A stretch of DNA of 64,000 bases, from contig NZ_LMOJ01000012.1 of assembly GCF_001424165.1 (NCBI RefSeq), forward strand, positions 372,863 to 436,862, read 5' to 3'. Position 1 is the first letter of the stretch. Every line of letters starts with the position of its first letter. Source of the stretch: Massilia sp. Leaf139 (lineage in GTDB: Bacteria > Pseudomonadota > Gammaproteobacteria > Burkholderiales > Burkholderiaceae_D). This document shows positions 53,433 to 62,567 of the stretch, in pieces. Under the pieces are notes generated by a model, which ran no database searches, had not been told where the DNA came from, and was given only the letters and a program-made list of their open reading frames with translations. A program made the position numbers and the translations under genes.

Positions 53433-54317
53433 TCAGACCACGCCGTGCGTGCGGAACCAGTCCAGCGCGCGCCGCCAGCCATCCTTCGCGTCGGCTTCGT
53501 TGAAACTCGGGCGGTAGTCGGCGTGGAAGGCGTGGCCCGAATTCGCATAGACATGGAAGGTCGAGCCGCTGTTGCCCTTGTCGAGCGCGGCGCGCATGCG
53601 CTCCACCGATTCGAGCGGAATGCCGGTGTCCTTGGCGCCGTACAGGCCGAGCACCGGGGTTTTCAGGTTCTGCGCGATGTCGATCGGGTGCTTCGGCGAA
53701 TTGGCGGTCGGCTCGCCCACCAGGCGCCCGTACCAGGCCACGCCGGCCTTGACCTTCGGGTTGTGCGCCGCGTACAGCCAGGTGATGCGCCCGCCCCAGC
53801 AGAAGCCGGTGATGCCGAGTTTATCGGTGTCGCCGCCGCGCTGCCTGGCCCAGTTGACGACGGTGTCGAGGTCAAGCATGACCTGCGCATCCGGGGTCTT
53901 GCCGACGATGTCGCGCATCAGGTCGGCGATGTTCGGCACCTTACTGGCGTCGCCCGCACGCACGAACAGATCCGGCGCGACCGCCATATAGCCCTGCTTG
54001 GCGAAGCGGCGCGCCACGTCCTTGATGTGTTCGTGCACGCCGAAGATCTCGGAGATCACGAGAATCACCGGCGGATTGGTCTTGCCTTCGGGCTGGGCAC
54101 GGTAGACCGGCACTTCCTGGCCGTTGATGACGATGAGGTGGTCGCCGGCGGACAAGCCCGTGACGTCGGTCTTGACCAGGGTCTGCGCCTCGACCGGCAG
54201 CACCGCGGCCGCAAAGCCCGTCCCCAGGGCAGCCTTCAGGAATACGCGGCGGTCGACGCCGTCCTCCAGCGTGCTGGCGCCAACCAGGCTGTCGCCGTCT
54301 TGTACGAGATCCTTCAT
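53433..54317 (-). CDS. Dienelactone-hydrolase-family protein, Tat-type signal
   Basis: 294 residues from ATG 54317 (MKDLVQDGDS), six bases after AAGGG; an ATG two codons earlier sits too close to it. A twin-arginine signal (DRRVFLKAALGTGFAAAVLP, about 22-41) precedes a dienelactone-hydrolase fold: EIFGVHEHIKDVARRFA, GFCWGGRITW (nucleophile Cys), YGAKDTGIP (Asp) and SGHAFHADY (His). It would hydrolyse lactones or esters in the periplasm. Upstream of the ZIP gene on the same strand. Confidence 0.88.
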   Translation of the reverse strand: MKDLVQDGDSLVGASTLEDGVDRRVFLKAALGTGFAAAVLPVEAQTLVKTDVTGLSAGDHLIVINGQEVPVYRAQPEGKTNPPVILVISEIFGVHEHIKDVARRFAKQGYMAVAPDLFVRAGDASKVPNIADLMRDIVGKTPDAQVMLDLDTVVNWARQRGGDTDKLGITGFCWGGRITWLYAAHNPKVKAGVAWYGRLVGEPTANSPKHPIDIAQNLKTPVLGLYGAKDTGIPLESVERMRAALDKGNSGSTFHVYANSGHAFHADYRPSFNEADAKDGWRRALDWFRTHGVV

Positions 54318-54505
54318 GTGCATCCCTTTCGTCGGTGGTGGTCAATCTGTCTATATTACCGTGACATGGGGGCTTATGCATGGGCAGGCGGACGCCTACA
54401 GCGCGGCGGGAGGATTTCAGTTGCCAAGACCCGGCGATGGCCTGAAAATCGGGCGGCAGCATATCTTTTATATATCTACAGCAGCAGGAATCCGAATGGC
54501 CCGCC

Positions 54506-55021
54506 ATGTTTGAACGCTTCAAGCACTTATTCAGCTCCGCCGACGGCGGCGGCGCCGATCCGCTCGACGACGATGCGCTCGATTACGAGGAAGTCATTCT
54601 TCTCGATGCCGAAGACCTGGCCGAGGGCGGCATCCTGGAGGCCTACGAACAACTGCATCCCCAGTTGCGGCAGTACGACGCCGTACCCATCGATATCGCC
54701 GAGGAGATCGATTCCGACGAACCGAGCTACACGGTGTTCGCCGACGGCAAACGCTATGACATCTGGGACAAGGAGGACGAAGACGCCGCGTGGGCATTGG
54801 CCACGGTGGCCTTTTTCGAGATCGTCAATGCCGGGCTGGCCGGCTCGGATCACCGTTTTTATGCGCTCTACGGCGGCAACGACCTGTCCGGCATCTTCCT
54901 GACCGACGAGCAGTTCCGGTCAGCACGCGAGGGTATCGCAAAGCGCGCGCACTGGCCCTGGATACCCACCGACCAGCCCCCGCACTACGGCTTCCCGGTC
55001 GACGAGGAAACGCCGGACTGA
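54506..55021 (+). CDS. Acidic protein of unknown function
   Basis: 171 residues (MFERFKHLFSSADGGG). Very rich in Asp/Glu (DDDALDYEEVILLDAEDLAE, DKEDEDAAWALATVAFFEI); no signal peptide, helix or metal motif. ALYGGNDLSGIFLTDEQF and HYGFPVDEETPD suggest an ordered C-terminal half. No family recognised. It is convergent with the DUF2807 gene, 12 bases apart. Confidence 0.65.
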   Translation: MFERFKHLFSSADGGGADPLDDDALDYEEVILLDAEDLAEGGILEAYEQLHPQLRQYDAVPIDIAEEIDSDEPSYTVFADGKRYDIWDKEDEDAAWALATVAFFEIVNAGLAGSDHRFYALYGGNDLSGIFLTDEQFRSAREGIAKRAHWPWIPTDQPPHYGFPVDEETPD

Positions 55022-55033
55022 ACGGCAGGCGTT

Positions 55034-55663
55034 TCAGTCGCCCGCGCTGACCGATCCCAGGCCCGCCACCGACCTGTTCACCGTGCGCGGCCGGCCGTAG
55101 TAGCTCAGGCTGCCCATGCCCTGCACCTTGACGTCGAGCTTGTCCTTGGCATACACCTTGACGTCGCCGATGCCCTGGAAGCGGATGTCGACGTCGTTGG
55201 CGATCAGGGCCTTGGTGTCGACCTCGCCCACGCCTTCGGCCGTCATTTTGAACGTCTTGACTTGGCCGTTGACCGACATGCTGCCGGCGCCGCGGTAGCT
55301 GACGTCGAGGCGCTCGCCGCGCACGTTGTTCAGCTTGATTTCGCCCGCACCCTCGGCATCGAAGGCGCGCAACTGCGCCATCCGGATCACGATGCGCTGG
55401 TCCTCGTGGGTGGTGGTGAGGTTTTTTTCCTCCATGCGCAGGCGCAGTTCGCCGTTGACGACTTCGCTGCTCAGGCCCTTGATGAACTTGTCGCTGCCGC
55501 GTACCAGCACCGACTGCGGCGCGCTGCCGGCGTCCACCGTCACGCTGATCGGGCCCTGCACCCGGATCGAGGTAAAGGGCGCGGCGGCGCGCACCTGGTC
55601 GGCGGCCTGGGCGGCGCCGGCGGCGATGACGGAGAGAGCGAGGACGAGGGCGAGACGGCGCAT
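55034..55663 (-). CDS. DUF2807 (head-GIN-like) exported protein
   Basis: 209 residues. Signal peptide (about 1-20, ending AAQAAD), then repeated short beta strands with Gly/Asn turns (AFDAEGAGEIKLNNVRGE, VSYRGAGSMSVNG, IRFQGIGDVKVYAKDK, KVQGMGSLSYYG), the single-stranded beta-helix pattern of DUF2807. Secreted or periplasmic; function of the family is not established. Confidence 0.85.
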   Translation of the reverse strand: MRRLALVLALSVIAAGAAQAADQVRAAAPFTSIRVQGPISVTVDAGSAPQSVLVRGSDKFIKGLSSEVVNGELRLRMEEKNLTTTHEDQRIVIRMAQLRAFDAEGAGEIKLNNVRGERLDVSYRGAGSMSVNGQVKTFKMTAEGVGEVDTKALIANDVDIRFQGIGDVKVYAKDKLDVKVQGMGSLSYYGRPRTVNRSVAGLGSVSAGD

Positions 55664-55791
55664 GATGTATTCCTTGGTTCGTTAAGAAGTAGGATCATCG
55701 TAGGGCGAAGCGCCCGCGCCGGCGCTCATTTTGCGACGGACTGCACGATTCGCCGGATGCGCTGCGCTCCGGCGATGCTCTAGACCTTTGT

Positions 55792-56874
55792 TCAGCCGCG
55801 CAGGTAGCCTGCGATCGCCTCGCCCACTTGCGTCGTGCTGGCCTGGCCGCCCATGTCGGGCGTGCGCGGCCCCTGCGTGAGGCAGGTTTCCATCGCCTGC
55901 ACGATGGCGTCGTGGGCCGCCGTGTACGTGGCGTCGCCCTGCCCCAGGAACTCGAACATCATCGCGCCCGACCAGATCATGGCGATCGGATTGGCGATGT
56001 TGCGGCCGTAGATATCGGGCGCGGAGCCGTGCACGGGTTCGAACAGCGAGGGGAACGTGCGCTCCGGGTTCAGGTTGGCCGACGGTGCGATGCCGATGGT
56101 GCCGGCGCAGGCCGGACCGAGGTCGGACAGGATGTCGCCGAACAGGTTCGAGGCGACCACGACGTCGAAGCGCTCGGGCGAGAGCACGAAGCGCGCGGCC
56201 AGGATGTCGACGTGGTACTTGTCCCATTTGACGTCGCCGTATTGCTCCCCCATGGCGGCGACGCGTTCGTCCCAGTAAGGCATCGAGATGGCGATGCCGT
56301 TCGACTTGGTGGCGGCGGTCAGGTGCTTCTTCGGGCGGCGCTGGGCGAACTCGAACGCATATTTCAGGATGCGGTCGGTGCCGTGGCGGGTGAAGATGGC
56401 TTCCTGCAGCACCAGCTCGCGCTCGGTACCTTCGAACATGCGCCCGCCGACCGAGGAGTATTCGCCTTCGGTGTTCTCGCGCACCACATAGAAATCGATG
56501 TCGCCCGGCTTCTTGTTCGCCAGCGGGCACGGCACGCCGGGCATCAGGCGCACCGGACGCAGGTTCACGTACTGGTCGAACTCGCGGCGGAATTTCAGAA
56601 GCGAGCCCCAGAGCGAGATGTGGTCGGGCACCGTGTCGGGCCAGCCGACGGCGCCGAAATAGATGGCCTCGAAGCCCGAGAGCTGCGCCTTCCAGTCGTC
56701 CGACATCATCTGGCCGTGCTTGGCGTAGTAATCGCAGTCGGCCCAGGCGAAGGTGGTGAATTCGAGCGCGATGCCGAAGCGCTCTGCCGCTGCCCGCACG
56801 ACGCGCAGCCCTTCGGGCATGACTTCCTTGCCGATGCCGTCGCCTGCGATGACGGCGATTTTATGCGTTTTCAT
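55792..56874 (-). CDS. Tartrate dehydrogenase/decarboxylase (TtuC/DmlA type)
   Basis: 360 residues from MKTHKIAVIAGDGIGKEV; the frame is open upstream into the promoter. Isocitrate/isopropylmalate dehydrogenase fold: GAVGWPDTVPDHISLWGSLLKFR, RENTEGEYSSVGG, TKSNGI, SNLFGDILSDLGP and PVHGSAPDIYG. WPDTVPDHISLW and FDQYVNLRP are the tartrate/D-malate variant, not LeuB. NAD-dependent oxidation of tartrate or D-malate. The divergent LysR gene 88 bases away is its likely regulator. Confidence 0.9.
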   Translation of the reverse strand: MKTHKIAVIAGDGIGKEVMPEGLRVVRAAAERFGIALEFTTFAWADCDYYAKHGQMMSDDWKAQLSGFEAIYFGAVGWPDTVPDHISLWGSLLKFRREFDQYVNLRPVRLMPGVPCPLANKKPGDIDFYVVRENTEGEYSSVGGRMFEGTERELVLQEAIFTRHGTDRILKYAFEFAQRRPKKHLTAATKSNGIAISMPYWDERVAAMGEQYGDVKWDKYHVDILAARFVLSPERFDVVVASNLFGDILSDLGPACAGTIGIAPSANLNPERTFPSLFEPVHGSAPDIYGRNIANPIAMIWSGAMMFEFLGQGDATYTAAHDAIVQAMETCLTQGPRTPDMGGQASTTQVGEAIAGYLRG

Positions 56875-56962
56875 GGCCAGTCCTTTCACAATGATGGCAT
56901 CAGGATAACCGAATACGCACCGTTTATAATCGGGCAAAGTGTGGTGTCAAGGAACACGATTC

Positions 56963-57889
56963 ATGAACAATCCGATCGAGAACGAAGACCTGCGCGTGTT
57001 CGTCACCGTGGTACGCAAGACGAGCTTCGCCGCTGCCGCCGAGGCGCTCGGCATGTCGCCTGCCTATGTCAGCAAGCGCATCGGCGTGCTGGAGGGCGCG
57101 CTCGGCGTGCGCCTGTTCGGGCGCACCACGCGCCGCATCGTCATCACCGACGAAGGCGAGCAGGTGTATGCGCGCGCCCAGGCCATTCTCGACAATCTGG
57201 ACGAACTGGTCGACGAGGTCTCCGAGCGGCGCCGCGGGCCGAGCGGCCGGGTGCGCATCTGCAGCAGCTTCGGCTTCGGACGCAAGCTGGTGGCGCCGGC
57301 GGTGGCCAAGCTGGTCGCCGCCTATCCCGGCCTGCAGATCCGCTTCGAGGTCTTCGACCGCCTCGTCGACCCGGTGGCCGAAGGTTTCGATCTCGACGTG
57401 CGCGTGGGCGACGAGATCGCGCCGCACCTGATCGCGCGGCGCCTGATGGACAACCGCCGCATCCTGTGCGCGGCGCCCGCCTACCTGGCGCGCCACGGCA
57501 CGCCGAAGACGCTGCAGGAACTGGCCGGCCACCAGTGCCTGCCGATCAAGGAGCGCGACCATCCCTTCGGCGTCTGGCGCCTGCGCGGCAAAACCGGGGA
57601 AGAGACGGTCAAGGTGTCGGGCGCGCTCTCGACCAACCACGGCGAGATCGCCCTGCGCTGGGCGCTCGACGGCGCCGGCATCGTGCTGCGCTCGCGCTGG
57701 GATGCCCAGCCCTATCTCGACAGCGGCGCGCTGGCGACGGTGCTGCCCGAGTACACGCAGGAGGCGAACGTGTGGGCGGTGTACCCGCAGCGCCTGGCGG
57801 GGTCGGCCAGGCTGCGGGTGTGTGTGGAGTTCCTGGAGCGGGAACTGGGCACGGTTGACGTATTACGAGTACAAGGACGTTTGAGTTAG
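56963..57889 (+). CDS. LysR-family regulator of the tartrate dehydrogenase gene
   Basis: 308 residues from MNNPIENEDLRVFVTVVRKT. N-terminal helix-turn-helix (TSFAAAAEALGMSPAYVSKRIGVLE) and LysR substrate domain of the DmlR/TtuA type. Divergent from the dehydrogenase gene, the standard ttu/dml arrangement in which the LysR protein activates the enzyme gene on tartrate or malate. The start used gives the family N-terminus; an upstream ATG at 56939 is possible. Confidence 0.9.
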   Translation: MNNPIENEDLRVFVTVVRKTSFAAAAEALGMSPAYVSKRIGVLEGALGVRLFGRTTRRIVITDEGEQVYARAQAILDNLDELVDEVSERRRGPSGRVRICSSFGFGRKLVAPAVAKLVAAYPGLQIRFEVFDRLVDPVAEGFDLDVRVGDEIAPHLIARRLMDNRRILCAAPAYLARHGTPKTLQELAGHQCLPIKERDHPFGVWRLRGKTGEETVKVSGALSTNHGEIALRWALDGAGIVLRSRWDAQPYLDSGALATVLPEYTQEANVWAVYPQRLAGSARLRVCVEFLERELGTVDVLRVQGRLS

Positions 57890-58353
57890 GGTGGACGGGT
57901 TTTCTGCCCATGTGTGACGTAAGGTTCCGGTCTGCGTCCGTTGCGGCGGTCGCATCACGTAGGGTGGGCACTCCGTGCCCACGCGTTACGCACCTTACCA
58001 CTCTGCATTGGCGGTGAAAGATCGCCTCGCGGCTTTCTTAAGCTCTCGCTATCTACGTCGTTATTTTTTCACATCTGCGTTACGGGCTGTGTGACACGCC
58101 CGTAACGCGTGGGCTCGGTGAGCCCACCCTACGTTACACAACCGTCTCGCGCTGTGAACGCGGCACGTAAGCTCTAGGAACGTTACCGACCTCCACGCCG
58201 TCGAGCACCTGTGATCCGCATCGAAGCTGGTCAACACCTTCACACCCCGCCCGCCGCCACGTTCGGCCCAAGGACGACGGACGAGGTGATGGTCAAGGCT
58301 GCCCCGCTTCGCAGGCACCTCGCTGCCGCTGTTTGGCTTGCCCGTTCGACGCC
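57890..58353. repeat. Gene-free stretch with inverted family-2 repeats
   Basis: 464 bases. Two family-2 copies face each other: 57959-57989 (GTAGGGTGGGC...GCCCACGCGTTAC) and 58102-58132 (GTAACGCGTGGGC...GCCCACCCTAC). A decayed third (GTTAGGGTGGACGGG) starts at 57888, overlapping the LysR stop. No gene is credible; the minus frame 58061-58318 is repeat-derived. Confidence 0.75.
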
Positions 58354-58545
58354 TCAGGCCACCTTCACGGCAGGCGCCACGCGCTTGCCGACGACCTTCA
58401 CCACAGCCATCTTCTCGCTGCCCACCGACACCATGGCATCGGCGCGCACTTGCGACTTGTAGCTTTCGGCGCTGGCGTAGGTGGTGCCGACGACGGCGAG
58501 GGCGGCGACCAGGAACAGCGTTTCCATGTGTTTGAGGACGTTCAT
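58354..58545 (-). CDS. Small exported protein of unknown function
   Basis: 63 residues from MNVLKHMETLFLVAAL; GGGAG lies 7 bases before the ATG at 58545, while the longer frame has no such site. Signal peptide about 1-25 (cleavage near TYASA-ES), leaving ~38 residues, basic and Val/Lys-rich (KVVGKRVAPAVKVA). Probably periplasmic; no family recognised. Confidence 0.6.
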   Translation of the reverse strand: MNVLKHMETLFLVAALAVVGTTYASAESYKSQVRADAMVSVGSEKMAVVKVVGKRVAPAVKVA

Positions 58546-58744
58546 TTCAGGCTCCCTTCGGTTGGATGATTGGCCCTTGTCGCGTCTGCGTTCGGGCTTT
58601 CGATGGGAGTACTTTAGCAAGCGCCTTCGCCCTTCTCCATCGACGTGCGACGAAGTGCAGGAAACACGTGATGAAATGCGCAGGGCGGGGATTTGAGCGA
58701 TGTTGAGGCCGTACGGAAGCGCTTTGTGCGCCGATCTGCGCTGA

Positions 58745-58930
58745 TCAGTGGATGACGGCGTCGCCGTAGGTGCGGCGCTGGTCGGGCTGCTGCAGCACGC
58801 GGTGCGCGGTTTCGAAAGGCACGCCCTGTTCGCACAGCATGCGCGCGGCCACGTACATGCCGTGCGCGCGCAAGGCAGCGATCGAGGCGTCGATCAGTTT
58901 GGCGGTGTCATAGTCGCGGCGCGGTTTCAT
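58745..58930 (-). CDS. Small basic protein of unknown function
   Basis: 61 residues (MKPRRDYDTAKLIDASIAAL). AGGAG lies 6 bases before the ATG at 58930. Predicted helical, with CEQGVPFETAHRVLQQPDQRR. It overlaps the methyltransferase 3' end by 23 bases, so expression is probably coupled. Function unknown. Confidence 0.6.
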   Translation of the reverse strand: MKPRRDYDTAKLIDASIAALRAHGMYVAARMLCEQGVPFETAHRVLQQPDQRRTYGDAVIH

Positions 58931-59543
58931 CTGACTCTCCTGGTCGGTACTGCGCGATCCATACGGTGGCGCCGCCGCAGGCCGCATCGTCTTGCGTATG
59001 CCGCAGGACACGAAAGCCGTTCGCTTCCAGCAGGCCGCGGTACTCGGCACTGTTCAGCGAAGCGTGGTATAGCAGCGCGCCACCATTATCGCTCCAGGTC
59101 TCGCCCTGTGCGCTGCCGGACGTGAACATCAGGATGCCACACGGGTGCAAATGACGCGCGAACCTTGCGAACATCGCGCGCTGGCCGTCGTGCGGCAGGT
59201 GGAACAGGCTGTGCCAGGCGACGATGGCGTCGAAGCCGCGGCCGAACGGCAATGACCGCATGTCCGCATGAACGAATGGCGTGCCAGGAAAACGCTTGCC
59301 GGCGATGGCGAGCATGGCGGCGCTCGCGTCCACGCCCGTGACCGCGCACGATCGCTCCAGCAGATAGCGCAGTATCGGTTCTCCCGTCCCGCAGCCGAGA
59401 TCGAGAATGGCGGCACCCCGCTCCAGGTGCTGCAGGAGCAGGTCGAGATAGGGTTGTTCCATCAGCGTCCGGGTGCGATGCCGATCGAACCAGTCGGCAA
59501 TGTCCTCATACGCCTGGCCGGACTCCGGATGAGCCGATGTCAT
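58908..59543 (-). CDS. Class I SAM-dependent methyltransferase
   Basis: 211 residues. ILDLGCGTGEPI is motif I (SAM loop), VTGVDASAAML motif II with the ribose-binding Asp, VHADMRSLPFG motif III and FDAIVAWHSLFHLPHD motif IV. Rossmann-fold methyltransferase of the UbiE/Coq5-like small-molecule class; acceptor unknown. Confidence 0.9.
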   Translation of the reverse strand: MTSAHPESGQAYEDIADWFDRHRTRTLMEQPYLDLLLQHLERGAAILDLGCGTGEPILRYLLERSCAVTGVDASAAMLAIAGKRFPGTPFVHADMRSLPFGRGFDAIVAWHSLFHLPHDGQRAMFARFARHLHPCGILMFTSGSAQGETWSDNGGALLYHASLNSAEYRGLLEANGFRVLRHTQDDAACGGATVWIAQYRPGESDETAPRL

Positions 59544-59708
59544 GGCAATTGGGATCGGCTAGCCATCCGTGCACCGATGCGTCAATAAGGACGTAAAGTT
59601 ACGTAAATACAACAAGACCGACATAATCATCATTTTTTATTCCCTTGTGGAAATTTATTCGAAAAATATGATTAAATTGAGGCTTGGATAGCAACTCTCG
59701 AAATTGCC

Positions 59709-61292
59709 ATGCGCGCCTTACACCGTCTCAAGCTCGTTACCCAACTTTACCTCGCTTTCGGACTCGTCCTGGCGATCACGCTGTTCCTGGCCACGTTTGC
59801 GGCGACACGCATCACGACCATCCAGGGTGCGCTGCAGACAGCGAACAGTGTGCGCAACGAGGAACTCGAACCGATTTATGCGGCTCGCGAAATGCTTGCC
59901 CAAACCGGTATCGCGGCGCGCAACGCCTATATTTTCAAGGACGAGGCCGCGGCCGGCCGTGAACTCGACCTGGTCGATCGGTTTAAGGCCGATTACCTGG
60001 CCAGCCTGCGCGCGCTCGACCAGAAACTCGGCGCCGATCCCCGGTATGCCAAGGTCAAGGAAGGCATGCTGACAATGGCAGCGGCGCTCGAGCGTCCGCG
60101 TGCCTATCGCACGGCCAACGACATGGAGGCATTCGGCCGTTTCCTGGTCGAAGAATGCAGCCCCTTGCGCAGGCAGATCGTCGCCGACATCGATGTTCTG
60201 GTGAAGGCGCTCCAGGAACGCAATGCGGCGACGACTGCGCGCGCCAATGCCGAAGCTGCCCAGGCCCATGTCTGGATCGTCGGCCTGAGCGCCATCGCCG
60301 CGTTGCTGTGTGTGGTCGTCGGCCTGGTCATCATGCGCAGCCTGCTGGGACAACTGGGCGGCGAACCCGTGCAGGCCACCCGCATCGCCCATGCCATCGC
60401 CAGCGGACAACTCTACCACGCGGTGGATGCCACCCGCGCAGCCCCCGCGAGCATGATCCATGCAATGGCCACGATGCGGCGCTCGCTGGTGGAGATCGTC
60501 ACCGAGGTGCGCCATGGAACGGCTGCGATCGAATCCGCATCGACCGGAATCGCCGTCGGCAACGTCGAGCTGTCGAACCGTACCGAAACCCAGGCCGCCG
60601 CCCTTGCGCAGGTAGCGAACTCGATGAAGCACCTGGTGGAAGCCGTACAGCAGAATGCTGCATACGCTGCGCAGGCAACCACCCTGGCCGGCACCGCAGC
60701 GTCTGTCTCGGTGGAAGGAGGAGAGGCCGTCAACGAAGTGGTGGCGACCATGACGCTGATTCATGAATCGTCGAAGAAAATCGTCGACATCATCTCGGTG
60801 ATCGACGGCATCGCCTTCCAGACCAACATCCTGGCGCTCAATGCGGCTGTCGAGGCTGCCCGCGCGGGCGAGCAGGGACGCGGCTTCGCGGTCGTGGCCG
60901 GCGAAGTACGCAACCTCGCCCAGCGCTCCGCGGCAGCGGCCAAGGAAATCAAGGCGTTGATCGAGGACTCGGTCTCCAAGGTCGATACCGGTACCGTGCT
61001 CGTGGCGAATGCCGGCGAAACCATTCGCAAGGTGGTCGATGGGGTACACCGTGTAACGGATATCATGGGTCACATCAGCAGCGCGACCAGTTCGCAGCGT
61101 TCGGACATCGAGCAGGTGGACAGCGCCATCGCCCGTCTCGATAAGATGACCTTGGAAAACACCTCGCTGGTCGAGGAAGGCGCCGCTGCGGCCGAGTCCT
61201 TGCGCAAGCAGGCTGCCCAGCTAAGTGCAACCGTGAGTATTTTCCAGCTCGAAGAAGGCGCACAGCGGCTGCAGCTGGGACATCCCGCTTGA
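59709..61292 (+). CDS. Methyl-accepting chemotaxis protein
   Basis: 527 residues. Helix 1 (about 9-32), a periplasmic four-helix-bundle-type sensor (to ~190: [21 protein letters not shown]), helix 2 (about 193-213), a short HAMP-like linker and the signalling hairpin [42 protein letters not shown]. Methylation-helix Glu/Gln pairs flank it. No C-terminal NWETF tether. Ligand unknown. Followed after 12 bases by a diguanylate cyclase gene, linking taxis and c-di-GMP output. Confidence 0.93.
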   Translation: MRALHRLKLVTQLYLAFGLVLAITLFLATFAATRITTIQGALQTANSVRNEELEPIYAAREMLAQTGIAARNAYIFKDEAAAGRELDLVDRFKADYLASLRALDQKLGADPRYAKVKEGMLTMAAALERPRAYRTANDMEAFGRFLVEECSPLRRQIVADIDVLVKALQERNAATTARANAEAAQAHVWIVGLSAIAALLCVVVGLVIMRSLLGQLGGEPVQATRIAHAIASGQLYHAVDATRAAPASMIHAMATMRRSLVEIVTEVRHGTAAIESASTGIAVGNVELSNRTETQAAALAQVANSMKHLVEAVQQNAAYAAQATTLAGTAASVSVEGGEAVNEVVATMTLIHESSKKIVDIISVIDGIAFQTNILALNAAVEAARAGEQGRGFAVVAGEVRNLAQRSAAAAKEIKALIEDSVSKVDTGTVLVANAGETIRKVVDGVHRVTDIMGHISSATSSQRSDIEQVDSAIARLDKMTLENTSLVEEGAAAAESLRKQAAQLSATVSIFQLEEGAQRLQLGHPA

Positions 61293-61304
61293 CCACTGCT
61301 GTCC

Positions 61305-62510
61305 ATGCCATTCCCTTCCGACATCCCTTCGTCGCGCCTGGCGCTCGATCGCCGGCGCGCGGAATTTGCGCATCCCGAAACCGAGCGCAGGTTCGTCGAG
61401 CACGCGCTACCCGAACGTAACAGGCAGCTGCGGGCAAGCCTGCTGTTTGCCGCTGTTTTTTACGTGCTGTTCGGCGCCACCGATATCGCCGAGCTCGGCG
61501 CGACGGGGATAGCCTGGGAACTGGTCGCATTGCGCCTCGTGGTCGCAATCGTCGCACTCGGTGGACGGGCCGCCGTGGCGCGCCGGCCTGAATCGGCGCG
61601 CGTTTCGTATGCAGCGGCCTGCTCGCTCCTGGTGGTGGCGCTCGCTGTCTTCATGGTGCTGTGCTGGTACCAGCCCGGTGCGCTTGCCTGGAATACGATG
61701 TCACAAGCACTGATCGTGATGGCAGCCTATATTTATTTTCCGAACCGCTTCGTGTACTCGGTCGCGATCGGCATCGTCTCGAGCATCGTGTTCGGTCTGC
61801 TGCTGATGCTGCAGGGGCAACTGGGCCCGGATGACATGCTCACCCTGGCCTTGCTGCTTGTCCTCACCAATGCCCTCGGCTACATCGCATCCAGCCGCAT
61901 CCACATCGCGCAGCGCAGGCAGTTCCGGGCGGCCGTATTGCTGCAACAGATCGCCGACCGCGATCCGCTGACGGATTGCTACAACCGCCGGGTGCTGCAG
62001 AAAGGCATGCTAGACGCCGAACTGAACCGCGCGCGGCGCTACAACAGCGCCCTATCGGTCATCCTGTGCGACATCGACCATTTCAAGCGCGTCAACGACA
62101 CCCATGGCCATGCGACCGGCGACCAGGTGTTGGCCGATTTCGCCACCATCCTGTTGGGCACGACCCGCGAAAAGGTCGACCGGGTAATCCGCTACGGCGG
62201 CGAAGAATTCCTGGTCGTGCTCCCGCAGACCGACGCGGCCGGCGCGCATGCCATGGCCCACCGCATCCGCCTGGCCTTTTCCAATACCGCCAGCCCCACT
62301 GCGGAGGGCGGTATCGTCCACTCGACGGCCAGTTTCGGCATTGCCACGATCCTGGCACAGGACAGCGAACAGGCGATTTCGTCCGAGGCGCTCATCGCGG
62401 CAGCGGACGAACAACTGTATGCAGTCAAGAAGGACGGCCGCAATGGCGTACGCGGTGTCGTCGTCGCCGATACGGGCCGGATTGCACCGACGCCCCGTCC
62501 AGCCTGCTGA
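61305..62510 (+). CDS. Membrane-bound diguanylate cyclase (GGDEF), copy 2
   Basis: 401 residues. Six hydrophobic segments in the first ~215 residues (FYVLFGATDIAELGA, YIYFPNRFVYSVAIG) match the membrane domain of copy 1 at 17509, so both belong to one architecture. GGDEF domain: DPLTDCYNRRVL, CDIDHFKRVNDTHGHATGD, RYGGEEF. The I-site position reads EKVD, again without the RxxD Arg. Twelve bases after the chemotaxis receptor, probably co-transcribed. Confidence 0.93.
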   Translation: MPFPSDIPSSRLALDRRRAEFAHPETERRFVEHALPERNRQLRASLLFAAVFYVLFGATDIAELGATGIAWELVALRLVVAIVALGGRAAVARRPESARVSYAAACSLLVVALAVFMVLCWYQPGALAWNTMSQALIVMAAYIYFPNRFVYSVAIGIVSSIVFGLLLMLQGQLGPDDMLTLALLLVLTNALGYIASSRIHIAQRRQFRAAVLLQQIADRDPLTDCYNRRVLQKGMLDAELNRARRYNSALSVILCDIDHFKRVNDTHGHATGDQVLADFATILLGTTREKVDRVIRYGGEEFLVVLPQTDAAGAHAMAHRIRLAFSNTASPTAEGGIVHSTASFGIATILAQDSEQAISSEALIAAADEQLYAVKKDGRNGVRGVVVADTGRIAPTPRPAC

Positions 62511-62567
62511 GTCCGTTTTCCGGGACGCGCTTGCAGCCCCTTACACGGCCCGATGCGACGATCGGAC

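Noticed and set aside
59580..59708. Sigma-28 type promoter before the chemotaxis receptor
   Set aside because: TAAA and CCGACATAA-like pieces occur, but the spacing does not fit TAAA-N15-GCCGATAA.
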